From an uncultured Opitutia bacterium (GTDB taxonomy: Bacteria > Verrucomicrobiota > Verrucomicrobiia > Opitutales > Opitutaceae), in the NCBI GenBank assembly GCA_903902745.1, contig CAIUWA010000019.1, forward strand, positions 1 through 53,510: a stretch of DNA of 53,510 bases, given 5' to 3'. The notes beneath the pieces are model-generated. The model was not told the origin of the DNA. It ran no database searches and saw only the letters and a list, made by a program, of their open reading frames with translations. This document shows positions 1 to 8,062 of the stretch, piece by piece. Position 1 is the stretch's first letter. Each line of letters starts with the position of its first letter. The translations under genes were made by a program, and so were the position numbers.

Positions 1-86
1 ATTGGAGCGATTTCGCCCGCCTTCGCCCTCTCGACGCGGGCGTCGGCGCGGCAGTCTTCTATATCGCTGTCGCGATAGGCGAAGAC

Positions 87-171
87 TGGTGCCCGGGCGC
101 GGACTCGAACCGCGATGCCTTACGGCACAGGCTTCTGAGACCTGCGTGTCTACCAATTCCACCACCCGGGC
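87..171 (-). tRNA. tRNA-Leu (anticodon CAG)
   Basis: On the minus strand an 85-nt cloverleaf starts GCCCGGG and closes with CCCGGGC, then discriminator A and an encoded CCA. The long variable arm (class II tRNA) and the GGTTCGAGTCC T-arm are visible. The anticodon loop is CTCAGAA, so the anticodon is CAG, which reads CUG leucine codons. The D-arm TGGTAGAC is typical of leucine tRNAs. Confidence 0.95.
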
Positions 172-291
172 ATTGAGCGGGACGGAAAAAAGACACGGCC
201 CCACCCCATGGCGCAAGAAAATTGATGGCGCGCAGCCACCCGCCACTTTCACTCGCCACTCACGCGCCCAGCGTGCAACTTTCCCCTCCCC

Positions 292-939
292 ATGAAAAAA
301 GACGAAGTCCTCGCCAAGATCAAAGCCGAGAAGGTCATCGCCCTCATCCGCGCCGACTCGTCGGACGGCCTCCTGGATTGCGCCCGGGCGCTGGCCGCCG
401 GCGGGCTCACCAGCATCGAGCTCACCATGACCACCCCCGGCGCCATCGGCATGATCAAGCTGGCCTGCCGCGAGCTGCCCGACTTCATCTTCGGCCTCGG
501 CACCGTGCTGGACGCCAAGACCGCGCGCGAGGGCATCGAGGCCGGCGCGAAGTTCATCGTCACCCCCGGCTTCCGGCCCGAGGTCATCGCGCACTGCCGC
601 AGCGTCAACGTGCCGATCTTCAGCGGCGCGCTCACGCCCACCGAGATCATCAACACCTGGGACGCCGGCGCCGACGCGGTGAAGATCTTCCCGGCGGAGT
701 TTTTCGGCCCCGCCTACATCAAGTCGATCAAGGGCCCGCTCCCGCACATCCCGCTGGTGCCCACTGGCGGCGTGAACGCGGAGAATGTCGGCGAGTTCCT
801 CAAGGCGGGCGCCTATGCGACGGCCGCGGGCAGCTCGCTCGTCGAGGCCAAGGCCCTGAAGGAAAAAAACTGGGCCGCCGTCACCGCCAAGGCGAAGGCG
901 TTCGTCGCCTCCGTCGCCGCAGTCGCCGCGGTGAAGTGA
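292..939 (+). CDS. eda: 2-dehydro-3-deoxyphosphogluconate (KDPG) aldolase
   Basis: A 215-residue class I aldolase that cleaves KDPG to pyruvate and glyceraldehyde-3-phosphate in the Entner-Doudoroff and uronate pathways. The TIM-barrel signatures are in order: Arg20 in VIALIR, Glu43 in SIELTMTT, GLGTVLD near 68-74, TPGF near 91, SGALTPTE near 111-118, and the Schiff-base Lys131 in AVKIFPA. The length matches the family (205-215). The start at 292 follows a pyrimidine-rich leader (CTTTCCCCTCCCC) with no Shine-Dalgarno site. The Ala/Lys-rich last 20 residues are a low-complexity extension. It stands alone here; a PfkB KDG-kinase-like gene lies at the other end of the window. Confidence 0.93.
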   Translation: MKKDEVLAKIKAEKVIALIRADSSDGLLDCARALAAGGLTSIELTMTTPGAIGMIKLACRELPDFIFGLGTVLDAKTAREGIEAGAKFIVTPGFRPEVIAHCRSVNVPIFSGALTPTEIINTWDAGADAVKIFPAEFFGPAYIKSIKGPLPHIPLVPTGGVNAENVGEFLKAGAYATAAGSSLVEAKALKEKNWAAVTAKAKAFVASVAAVAAVK

Positions 940-940
940 G

Positions 941-1005
941 CAATTGTAGCGGCGGTCTGTGACCGCCGTTCTTGAAATCGGCACTCAAAGGGCGCCGCTA
1001 CAATT
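941..1005. repeat. Inverted repeat, family R1 (TAGCGGCGGTCTRTGACCGCCG)
   Basis: The outer arms are AATTGTAGCGGCG (from 942) and CGCCGCTACAATT (993-1005). The left half also holds an inner GGCGGTC/GACCGCC hairpin. A second copy with the same core lies at 16868-16928 inside tlpA. The right arm ends one base before the ATG of the next gene. It looks like a REP/MITE-like dispersed hairpin. Confidence 0.75.
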
Positions 1006-1383
1006 ATGAACTCCCGCCGCCCACCTCGCTGCGTGGCCGTGCAGGCCTACTATCACTGGGTGATGGCCGCCACGGTGCTGGTAGGTACCGGTCTCGTGTT
1101 TTTCCTGACGCGGAGCAGTCCAGTCTTCGTCATGAGCCCCAAAGGCTACGCCATCACTCTCGGAATCGGACTGCTTTACGCGCTCACCGGTGCCCTCGTC
1201 TGGCTCGGCCTGCGGCCGGGACTTTATCTGAATTATGCGTGCAGCCTGATCTATCTGGCCCGGCCCCGGCTCGGTCTCGCCCTATGGGCCGACATGCGCC
1301 GCCCGGAATTCAAGGCGCACTTTGGCCGCCGCAACGATGACTCCAAGCCGGTTTCACGCAGAGGCGCGGAAAACGCAGAGTAA
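1006..1383 (+). CDS. Small hypothetical membrane protein
   Basis: A 125-residue protein I do not recognise. Two hydrophobic helices are visible, roughly residues 14-34 and 46-68, with a third weaker one near 74-86 that includes YACSLIYLARP. The tail is charged. The ATG abuts the right arm of repeat R1, and the last ten or so residues (VSRRGAENAE) are encoded by the left arm of another inverted repeat, which also supplies the stop codon. Both ends of the frame are therefore defined by repeat DNA, so the true protein end may have been replaced. It may be an inner-membrane protein of unknown role. No operon partner is evident. Confidence 0.6.
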   Translation: MNSRRPPRCVAVQAYYHWVMAATVLVGTGLVFFLTRSSPVFVMSPKGYAITLGIGLLYALTGALVWLGLRPGLYLNYACSLIYLARPRLGLALWADMRRPEFKAHFGRRNDDSKPVSRRGAENAE

Positions 1384-1435
1384 TTCCCTTTGGGTTTCCT
1401 GAACCCGCTGCGCTCTCTGCGCCTCCGCGTGAAAC
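1351..1435. repeat. Inverted repeat, family R2 (GTTTCACGCRGAGGCGC)
   Basis: Left arm 1351-1370 begins GTTTCACGCAGAGGCGCGGA. Right arm 1415-1435 is the reverse complement of GTTTCACGCGGAGGCGCAGA plus G. The arms flank a roughly 44-nt spacer between two genes whose 3' ends meet here. It overlaps the last codons of the upstream gene and may act as a bidirectional terminator or a dispersed element. Confidence 0.75.
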
Positions 1436-1439
1436 CTGC

Positions 1440-2213
1440 CTATTTTTCTTCCAGGTACTTCGCGATGTCCGGGATGCGTTTGGCCCGGCGGCCGGCGGCG
1501 TCCTTGGCGAGATACGGGTCTTCCTCCGGCGCGGCCTGGACCTCCTCTTCCCCTTCGGTCTCGGACTCTTCATCCGCGTCGATCACCTCGCCATCGGCGC
1601 CGGTGACGATCCAGTCCTGCTCGTCATCGAGAAAATGTGACATCCGCCGGGCCTGCGGATCGAGCACCAGCCGCGGGTTTTTCAAGCGACCGTTGGCCTT
1701 CACGATCTCGAAGAGGCACGGATAAAACCGGCCCTGGAAGTGCGCGAGGAAGTCGCTGAGCCACTTGTTACCCACTCCCTCGCGGCGGGTGAGCAGCACG
1801 ACGTCGGCGAAATGGATGCACGCCTCGTACCACGCCAACAGCGGCGGGTTCTGCTCGACCAGCCGGCAGTTCACCACGCAGAGGACGCGCGCAAGTTCCC
1901 CGCCCTGCCCCGCGAGCCAGGCCTTGAAGACCTCGATCTGTTCCACCGGGTTGTGACGGCCATGGGTCACAAAAAATACGTGCGTGGCGCCTGGCGGCAG
2001 GGCGCCGTCGATGAGCTCGTTCTCCCAAGTCCAAAGGCCGAGGTTGGGCAACTTTTCGTCGAGATCGCTGGTGGACTCGCCTTCGGCAAACAGGACGGCG
2101 AGGCGGTCGGCTTCATCAAAACCACCATCAATCAGGTCGGCCAGCACCTCGCGCCGGCCCGAGCCGGCGGCGCCGAGGACAAGATAGACGAGGGGTTTGG
2201 CGGGAGGGGACAT
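1440..2213 (-). CDS. CobW-like P-loop protein with degenerate Walker A
   Basis: A 257-residue protein that opens with a hydrophobic strand and a P-loop-like GAAGSGRREV (about residues 14-23). The layout resembles CobW/G3E GTPases: a first strand and loop, a later VVNCRLVE strand (where CobW has VVDA), then HFADVVLLTRREG (where CobW has ADRILLNKTD). The Walker A Lys-Ser/Thr pair is Arg-Arg, and the NKxD motif is replaced. Nucleotide binding is therefore doubtful. The last 55 residues are acidic (repeated Glu/Asp), then end KRIPDIAKYLEEK. It is probably cytoplasmic. The function is unknown; a metallochaperone-like fold is only an inference. Confidence 0.6.
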   Translation of the reverse strand: MSPPAKPLVYLVLGAAGSGRREVLADLIDGGFDEADRLAVLFAEGESTSDLDEKLPNLGLWTWENELIDGALPPGATHVFFVTHGRHNPVEQIEVFKAWLAGQGGELARVLCVVNCRLVEQNPPLLAWYEACIHFADVVLLTRREGVGNKWLSDFLAHFQGRFYPCLFEIVKANGRLKNPRLVLDPQARRMSHFLDDEQDWIVTGADGEVIDADEESETEGEEEVQAAPEEDPYLAKDAAGRRAKRIPDIAKYLEEK

Positions 2214-2221
2214 GAATTTTC

Positions 2222-2250
2222 TACCACGAAGACACGAAGCGCACGAAGTG
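2222..2250. repeat. Repeat family R3 (ACCACGAAGACACGAAG), single arm
   Basis: TACCACGAAGACACGAAGCG and a further GCACGAAG unit form a run of short CACGAAG repeats just upstream of the P-loop gene's start. The same CACGAA-based motif recurs as an inverted pair at 15962-16102 and again at 27850-27885. Confidence 0.55.
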
Positions 2251-2274
2251 GCAAATGCAGGAAATCACCCTGAC

Positions 2275-2354
2275 GCAGTTGGTAGTTCGCAGTTGGCAGT
2301 TGGTTCAAATCGTCGATCCGACCGACCAATTCCCAACTGCAAACTACCAACTGC
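2275..2354. repeat. Inverted repeat, family R4 (GCAGTTGGTAGTT)
   Basis: The 22-base arms at 2275-2296 and 2333-2354 pair at 21 of 22 positions, separated by a 36-nt spacer. The arms contain internal near-repeats (GCAGTTGG twice). It sits just downstream of the aroC stop and upstream of the P-loop gene, both on the minus strand. Confidence 0.8.
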
Positions 2355-2370
2355 ATTCCCTTCCGTCCGT

Positions 2371-3477
2371 TCAGAACTTGAAAGTCCCGTTCTGCGCCGC
2401 CTGCCGCATCCAATGATCCAGGATGACCAAAGCGGTCATCGCCTCGACGATCACCACGGCGCGCGGCAGCACGCACGGGTCATGGCGACCGCGGGCGGCG
2501 AGCTCCGTCGGCGCGCCCTGCACGTCGACGGTCCGCTGCGGCTGGAGGATCGTGGCCGTGGGCTTGAAGGCGACGTTGAAATAAATCTCCTCGCCGTTGC
2601 TGATGCCGCCCTGCACGCCACCGGAGCGGTTGGTGGCGGTGCGCACACGGCCGCCGCGCGACTCGAAGGCGTCGTTGTGCTCACTGCCCTTGAGGCGCGT
2701 GCCGGCGAAGCCGCTGCCGATCTCAAAGCCCTTGGTCGCCGGCAGCGAGAGCATGGCCTTGGCGAGGTCGGCCTCGAGGCGGTCGAACACCGGCTCGCCC
2801 AGTCCGGGCGGCACGCCGCGCACGCGGCACTGGATGACGCCGCCGACGGAGTCGCCCGTGCTGCGCGCCTGCTTGATGCGCTCGATCATGGCCGCGGCGG
2901 TCGCGGGATGCGGGCAGCGCACCGCCGTGGCCTCGACCTCGGCGAGCGTGGGGAATTTTTCCAGTGCGCCGGCGGGCACGGCGAGGTCATGCACCTGCGT
3001 GACAAACGCGCGGATCTCGACCGGCTGGGCCGGGACCGCCAGCGCGAGGATCTTGCGCGCGATGGCGCCGGCGGCGACGCGCCCGACCGTTTCGCGCGCG
3101 GAGCTGCGACCGCCGCCCTGGTGATCGCGGAGGCCGAACTTGGCCTGGTAAGTGTAATCGGCGTGCGACGGACGGAATTTTTCGCGCATCTCGTCATAGG
3201 CTCCAGGCCGCGCATCGGCATTGCGCACGAGCATCGAGATCGGCGTGCCGGTGGTGCGGCCCTCGAACACCCCGGACAGGATTTCGACGCGGTCCTCCTC
3301 CTTGCGCGGGGTGACGATGTCGCTCTGGCCCGGCCGGCGGCGGTCGAGATCGGCCTGAATTTCCCCTGCGGCCAGCGGCAGCAGCGGCGGGCAACCGTCC
3401 ACCACAACCCCCACCGCGGGGCCGTGGCTTTCGCCCCACGTGGTGACCGAAAAGAGTGTGCCGAAACGGTTGGACAT
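2371..3477 (-). CDS. aroC: Chorismate synthase
   Basis: A 368-residue enzyme that converts EPSP to chorismate with reduced FMN, the last shared step of aromatic amino acid synthesis. The N-terminal [19 protein letters not shown] matches the family start, including His17. Further signatures are [23 protein letters not shown] (split: [11 protein letters not shown] then [12 protein letters not shown]), [24 protein letters not shown] and the C-terminal GGISNGE motif. I chose the start at 3477 because the family begins with this MSN(x)FG motif; the open frame extends 32 codons further without homology. It is divergent from gspD. Its leader contains a 10-bp stem (see separate entry). Confidence 0.95.
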   Translation of the reverse strand: MSNRFGTLFSVTTWGESHGPAVGVVVDGCPPLLPLAAGEIQADLDRRRPGQSDIVTPRKEEDRVEILSGVFEGRTTGTPISMLVRNADARPGAYDEMREKFRPSHADYTYQAKFGLRDHQGGGRSSARETVGRVAAGAIARKILALAVPAQPVEIRAFVTQVHDLAVPAGALEKFPTLAEVEATAVRCPHPATAAAMIERIKQARSTGDSVGGVIQCRVRGVPPGLGEPVFDRLEADLAKAMLSLPATKGFEIGSGFAGTRLKGSEHNDAFESRGGRVRTATNRSGGVQGGISNGEEIYFNVAFKPTATILQPQRTVDVQGAPTELAARGRHDPCVLPRAVVIVEAMTALVILDHWMRQAAQNGTFKF

Positions 3478-3489
3478 TGTGACCCAAAA

Positions 3490-3546
3490 GGGTTGGCGGC
3501 GGCCTTTTCCGTCGCAAGCGGCAAATCCGCCAACCCAAGGCAACCT
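3490..3546 (-). promoter_or_regulatory. Stem-loop in the aroC leader (possible attenuator)
   Basis: The perfect 10-bp arms GGGTTGGCGG (3490-3499) and CCGCCAACCC (3537-3546) lie 12 nt upstream of the aroC ATG. On the aroC strand the stem is followed at once by TTTT. A leader structure or weak terminator in the aroC mRNA is possible. This is inference from sequence only. Confidence 0.35.
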
Positions 3547-3656
3547 TGCGCGGACTATGCCGTCATAACACAAGACCGTTTACAACCCGGGGCGGCCTGC
3601 CTTTGATTCCGTGCCCCGGCGCAACCGGCTTTCTCCCTAACCTCCCATCCACCCGC

Positions 3657-5786
3657 ATGAGCCTGCGCCTTCTTCGTCTGTTCTTCGTCGCCTGTATGGC
3701 CGTCTCCGTCGCTGTCCACGCCCAGACCCCGCCAGCGGCCAATGCGGCCGATCCCCTCGTCGGCCCCATCAAGATGCCCGACGCAGACATCGACACGGTC
3801 TTCGGCGCGCTCGAAAGCCTGACGGGCAAGATCATTTTCCGCCCCCAGGCGCTGCCCACCGCGACCTACAACATCCGGATCGAGAAGGACACCCCGACCT
3901 CCCGGGCCATCCTCTACATCCTGACCTCTCTCCAACTCAACGGCATTGGCATCATGCCGCTGGACGAGCACACGATGAAGGCCGTCTCCTCCCAGAACGC
4001 CAAAAGCGAGGCGGCCGAGTTGATCACCGGCTCTGCGCTCGACCAGCCACCCAGCGGGAAAATCGCCACGAAGATTTTTGTGCTTAATTTCCTGCGCTCG
4101 CAGGAGCTGGTACAGCAGATCCAGTCCATGCTCACCCAAAATCTCGGCGGCCAGAGTGTCATCCAACTGCCGAATGCCAACGCCGTGCTCGTCACCGAAA
4201 CCGTGACCAATCTCCAGCGCATCGAAACCCTGCTGAATACCGTGGACCGGCCCACGACCGGAAATCTCACGCCGAAATTTTATGTCCTGAAGAACGGGGC
4301 CAAGGCCAGCGACCTGGTCACCCGTATCAACACCATCATCGCGCCCCAACGCGCCCAACTCGGGACCGCCACGACCTTCACTGCCGACGATCGCACCAAC
4401 CAGATCATCCTCATCTCCCATCCGGCAAACTACCCTCTGTTTGACTCGCTGATCGACAAACTCGACGTCAAGGCCGACCCGAACACCAACAACGCGGTAA
4501 TTTACCTCAAGCATGCGGTTTCCACGGATGTCGCCACCCTGCTGAGCAATCTGGTCAACAACCAAAACACCGCAGTGCAACGGACTGCGGCGCAGTCGGT
4601 GCGGCCCGGCCAGGGTGTCGCCGGGGTCAATGCCGGGGCCAACATTCCCGGCGTGAACAACAACGGCGTCGTTTTCCAAGGCAACGCATCCGCCAACGTG
4701 GGGCCCCAGGGCCAGATCGCGCAACCCGTGACCGCGCCAGTCGCGGTCACGCCGACATTCAACCTGAACAACCTTGCCGCCGCGTCGGACGCCTTGAACG
4801 CCTCGACCCAATTCAGCGGCATGATCACCATCCAGGCCGATGTGCGCAGCAACGCCATCGTGGTCGCGGGTACCGCCACCGACATCGCCATGATCCGGGC
4901 CCTCGTGGACAAGCTGGACGTCCTCCTGGCCCAGGTGCGCATCGAGGTGATCATCGCCGAGGTGACGCTGGGTGACACGGACCGGAGCGGCATTTCCGCC
5001 CTCAATCTCACCGTGGGCACCGACACCCCCGGCGGGCCGGGCGGTGACAACGGCCACGGCACCCACATCACCAACTTCGGCGGGACCGTGGCTGGATGGG
5101 CGATCTCTTCCGGCGTGGTGAATCCCCTGGCGTTTCAAGCCGCCTTCAGCGACGCCGGCAATCGGAACAACGTGAAGGTCATCCAGGCCCCAACGATCGT
5201 CACTTCCCACAACAAGCTGGGCGAGGTCATCGTCGGCCAGCAGGTGCCCTACATCAGCAACGCCACCTCGAGCACCGCGACGGCCACAACCAGCGATGTC
5301 GTCAACCAGAGCGTGCTGTTCAAGGACATCAACCTCGACCTGAAGGTCACGCCGCTCATCGGCGACGACGGCAGCATCCAGCTCACGATCGACCAGCTCA
5401 TCGAGGACCAGATCGGCAGCATCACGGTGAACGGCAGCCCGACCCCGATCATTGGCACCCGGCACGCCACGTCGTTCATCAACGTCTTCGACGGCCAGAT
5501 GATCGTGCTGGGCGGCCTGCAGCGCACCTCGCTGACGAACACCCGCCAGAAGCTGGGCTTCATTTACGAAATTCCCGTCCTCAGCCACTTGTTTGGTGAT
5601 CGCACCAAGACGACCAGCCGCACCGAACTCCTCCTCTTCATCCGGCCGCACGTGCTGCCGCCGGAAAAGGGCACGGCCGACACCTTGAATTCGATCAAGA
5701 ATCTTTCGAACAAGGACCAGGTCGACCAATACCTCAAGGATCCTTCGAAGCCGGCGAAAAACGGAATGTTCGAAGACCTCAAGTAA
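3657..5786 (+). CDS. gspD: Type II secretion / type IV pilus secretin (GspD-like)
   Basis: A 709-residue outer-membrane secretin that forms the exit ring of a type II secretion or pilus-like system. A signal peptide covers about residues 1-22 (ending VHA). An N0-like domain follows at about 35-105 (MPDADIDTVFGALESLTGKIIF), then N1 and N2 domains around 135-270 with the repeated KFYVLKN and TNQIILISHP strands. N3 is interrupted by an Asn/Gly/Ala-rich insert near 320-390. The secretin core spans about 440-660 (VRIEVIIAEVTLGD, VPYISN, VLGGLQ). The ATG at 3657 starts a clear signal peptide; the frame upstream is non-homologous. It is followed after 9 nt by gspE, so the two are co-transcribed. Confidence 0.92.
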   Translation: MSLRLLRLFFVACMAVSVAVHAQTPPAANAADPLVGPIKMPDADIDTVFGALESLTGKIIFRPQALPTATYNIRIEKDTPTSRAILYILTSLQLNGIGIMPLDEHTMKAVSSQNAKSEAAELITGSALDQPPSGKIATKIFVLNFLRSQELVQQIQSMLTQNLGGQSVIQLPNANAVLVTETVTNLQRIETLLNTVDRPTTGNLTPKFYVLKNGAKASDLVTRINTIIAPQRAQLGTATTFTADDRTNQIILISHPANYPLFDSLIDKLDVKADPNTNNAVIYLKHAVSTDVATLLSNLVNNQNTAVQRTAAQSVRPGQGVAGVNAGANIPGVNNNGVVFQGNASANVGPQGQIAQPVTAPVAVTPTFNLNNLAAASDALNASTQFSGMITIQADVRSNAIVVAGTATDIAMIRALVDKLDVLLAQVRIEVIIAEVTLGDTDRSGISALNLTVGTDTPGGPGGDNGHGTHITNFGGTVAGWAISSGVVNPLAFQAAFSDAGNRNNVKVIQAPTIVTSHNKLGEVIVGQQVPYISNATSSTATATTSDVVNQSVLFKDINLDLKVTPLIGDDGSIQLTIDQLIEDQIGSITVNGSPTPIIGTRHATSFINVFDGQMIVLGGLQRTSLTNTRQKLGFIYEIPVLSHLFGDRTKTTSRTELLLFIRPHVLPPEKGTADTLNSIKNLSNKDQVDQYLKDPSKPAKNGMFEDLK

Positions 5787-5795
5787 GCGCCTCCC

Positions 5796-7520
5796 ATGAC
5801 CGCGCTTGTTACGGACACCCTGCCCGCATCACTTGCCGGGCGCCTCACGGATGAGCAACGCCAGGCCCTTGCCGAGGCGCCGCGCGAGAAGCGTCTTGAG
5901 GTTCTCACGGCCGCACTCGGCGTCCCCGAGCCCGAGACCTTGAAGCTGCTGGCCGACGCGGCCGGCCTCGACATCGCGCTCAACCTGGAGACCGACCCTG
6001 ATGCCCGGGGCATCCTGCCGGCGCGGCTGGTCTACGATTACCAGTTCATTCCCATCCGCTACGGCCAGGCGATGGAAGACCGGCCCGCGCCCGAGGTGCT
6101 GGCCAAAATGCCGCTGCACCTCGCCACCGCATGGCTGCCGGATGCCGTGATGGCCGACTGGCTCCGCACGTTCACCCCCCGGCCGCAGGTCTGGCACCTC
6201 GCCGTGCCCGAGCGCGTGCACCAGCTGATCATTGAGAATTTCGGCGTCGGCTCCGGTTCGCTCGAGGATTCCGACGACGGCTACGTCGCCCCGGAGGCCC
6301 TCCAGCAGCAGGAAGAAGTGGTCGACGAGGACGCCGCCGTGGTGCGCTTTGTCACCGACGTGATCTCGCAGGCGATTGAGGACCAGGCAACCGACATCCA
6401 CTTCGAGCCGCAGGAGGAGCAGCTCCGCATCCGATATCGCGTGGACGGCCTGCTCGTGCCCGTGCCGGTACCGGAAAACCTCCTGCGCTTCCAGGACGCC
6501 ATCATCTCGCGCCTGAAAATCATGGCGCGCATGAACATCTCGGAAAAGCGCCTGCCGCAGGACGGCCGCATCAACTTCAAGGCCCGCGGCGCCACGCTCG
6601 ACATCCGCGTGTCCACCGTTCCGACCATCTACGCCGAGTCCATTTCGCTGCGCCTCCTCAACCAGAAGAAGGAAGCCTACACGATGGACCGCCTCGGCAT
6701 GAGCGCCGACGAGCAGGCCCAGATCGTGCAGATTCTCGACTACCCGCACGGCATCATCCTCGTCACCGGCCCGACCGGCTCCGGCAAGTCGACCACGCTC
6801 AATGCCTTCCTGCGGAAGATCAACGCCACCGACCTCCGCATCATCACCATCGAGGACCCGATCGAATACGAGGTGCCCGGCGTGAACCAGATGCAGGTAC
6901 GGCCCGAGATCGGCCTCACCTTCGCCGATGCGCTGCGCCATGTGCTCCGGCAGGATCCCGATGTCATCATGGTCGGTGAAATTCGCGACAAGGACACCGC
7001 CGAGATCGCCATCCGCGCCTCGCTCACCGGTCACCTGGTCTTCTCCACGCTGCACACCAACGACGCGCCCGGCGCCATCACCCGGCTCGTCGACATGGGC
7101 ATCGAGCCCTTCCTGGTCGCCTCGGCCATCGAGCTCGTCATCGCCCAGCGCCTCGTGCGCCGGCTCTGCCCGGAGTGCTCGCGCCCCGCGCCGGTCAGCA
7201 AGATCAAGCTGATCGAAAGCCTCGCGATCCTCGGCTGCCCGCCGGATGACGCCGAGACGGTTCATGAGCTCAAGTCCCCCGTCGGCTGCGACCGCTGCCG
7301 CGGCACCGGCTATCGCGGCCGCGTCGGTGTCTTCGAGATTTTCCGCCTCAACGACGAGATGCACGAACTCGTCCTCAAGCGCGAGAGCACGCGCACCCTC
7401 GCGGAATGTGCGCGCAAGAACGGCATGCGCACCCTCGGCCAGAGTGGCTGGGAAAAGGTGAAGTCCGGCCTCACGACGCTGGATGAGGTGCTGCGCGTCA
7501 TCACGGTGGCCGAGAAATGA
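5796..7520 (+). CDS. gspE: Type II secretion ATPase GspE / PilB family
   Basis: A 574-residue AAA-type secretion ATPase that powers assembly at the inner membrane. An N-terminal GspE_N-like region (about 20-150) precedes the ATPase. Seen in order: ATDIHFEPQ near 198-206, RYRVDG near 213, Walker A GPTGSGKST at 325-333, TIEDPIEYE (Asp box), Walker B region DPDVIMVGEIRD, and the His-box TGHLVFSTLHTNDA. The C-terminal zinc-binding cysteines appear as CPEC and CDRC before GTGYRGRVG. Length and motifs are those of a full enzyme. Its stop overlaps the next start (ATGA). Confidence 0.95.
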   Translation: MTALVTDTLPASLAGRLTDEQRQALAEAPREKRLEVLTAALGVPEPETLKLLADAAGLDIALNLETDPDARGILPARLVYDYQFIPIRYGQAMEDRPAPEVLAKMPLHLATAWLPDAVMADWLRTFTPRPQVWHLAVPERVHQLIIENFGVGSGSLEDSDDGYVAPEALQQQEEVVDEDAAVVRFVTDVISQAIEDQATDIHFEPQEEQLRIRYRVDGLLVPVPVPENLLRFQDAIISRLKIMARMNISEKRLPQDGRINFKARGATLDIRVSTVPTIYAESISLRLLNQKKEAYTMDRLGMSADEQAQIVQILDYPHGIILVTGPTGSGKSTTLNAFLRKINATDLRIITIEDPIEYEVPGVNQMQVRPEIGLTFADALRHVLRQDPDVIMVGEIRDKDTAEIAIRASLTGHLVFSTLHTNDAPGAITRLVDMGIEPFLVASAIELVIAQRLVRRLCPECSRPAPVSKIKLIESLAILGCPPDDAETVHELKSPVGCDRCRGTGYRGRVGVFEIFRLNDEMHELVLKRESTRTLAECARKNGMRTLGQSGWEKVKSGLTTLDEVLRVITVAEK

Positions 7521-7987
7521 GCCCCGCCATGCCGCTTGATTATCGCCGCGCCACCCCCGACGATTCTCCACTGCTCGCCGGGTGGAACCAGCAGCTGATC
7601 CGGGACGAACGCCATCGCAACACCATGAGCCTGCCGGAGCTGGAAACCCGCCTCCGCGGCTGGCTGGCCGGCGAATACCATGCGGTGATCTTCACCCACT
7701 TGTCCGAGCCGGTCGCATACGCCCTCTACCGCGAGGAGCCGGCCCTGGTCTATCTGCGCCAGTTTTTTGTGCAGCCCGACCATCGGCGCAGCGGTGTCGG
7801 CCGCGACGCCATTCGCATCCTGCAGGACCTCGTCTGGCCCCGCGACAAGCGCCGCACGGTCGAGGTGCTGACCGGGAATGAGGCCGGCATCGCCTTCTGG
7901 CGCGCGAACGGCTATCAGGATTATGCCCTGACCATGGAGGTCATGCCACCCGTTGAGAAAGTGAAAATGAAAGTGAAAGGGGTGTGA
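7517..7987 (+). CDS. GNAT-family N-acetyltransferase
   Basis: A 156-residue acetyltransferase, substrate unknown. It has the GNAT layout: DYRRATPDDSPLL strand-helix, a central PALVYLRQFFVQPDHRRSGVGRDAI segment (split for length: LRQFFVQPDHRR, SGVGRDAIRI) that is the acetyl-CoA binding motif A (R-x-x-G-x-G/A), and FWRANGYQDY near the end (motif B). The start overlaps the gspE stop by four bases (ATGA). The last 11 residues (VEKVKMKVKGV) are encoded by the left arm of repeat R5. A GNAT between gspE and gspF is unusual. It might modify a component of the machine, or be a passenger gene. The function is inference. Confidence 0.85.
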   Translation: MSPAMPLDYRRATPDDSPLLAGWNQQLIRDERHRNTMSLPELETRLRGWLAGEYHAVIFTHLSEPVAYALYREEPALVYLRQFFVQPDHRRSGVGRDAIRILQDLVWPRDKRRTVEVLTGNEAGIAFWRANGYQDYALTMEVMPPVEKVKMKVKGV

Positions 7988-8054
7988 GGCCACGCTTGGC
8001 TCACGGTTAACCCTGATCTCCTCCCGATCCGCACTTTCACTTTCACTTTCACTC
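7957..8054. repeat. Inverted repeat, family R5 (CTTTCACTTTCACTTTC)
   Basis: Left arm 7957-7979 is GAAAGTGAAAATGAAAGTGA plus AAG. Right arm 8033-8054 is ACTTTCACTTTCACTTTCAC plus TC. The arms pair over about 22 bases. The left arm lies inside the GNAT coding end and the right arm stops 8 nt before the gspF ATG. Related CTTTCACT tracts precede eda (about 244-254) and the kinase at 52769 (about 52729-52752). Confidence 0.75.
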
Positions 8055-8062
8055 ATCCGTCC

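Noticed and set aside
222-962. Overlapping frame in the eda region
   Set aside because: eda is a full-length, motif-complete aldolase in another frame. The overlapping product is Arg/Gly/His-rich.
3555-5729. Long open frame antisense to gspD
   Set aside because: It is the mirror of a confident secretin frame in GC-rich DNA. Its protein is low-complexity Asp/Val/Gly/Arg-rich with no motifs.
5829-7571. Long open frame antisense to gspE
   Set aside because: The plus strand encodes an intact ATPase with all motifs. The antisense frame is a codon-bias artefact rich in Asp, Gly, Ala and Leu.
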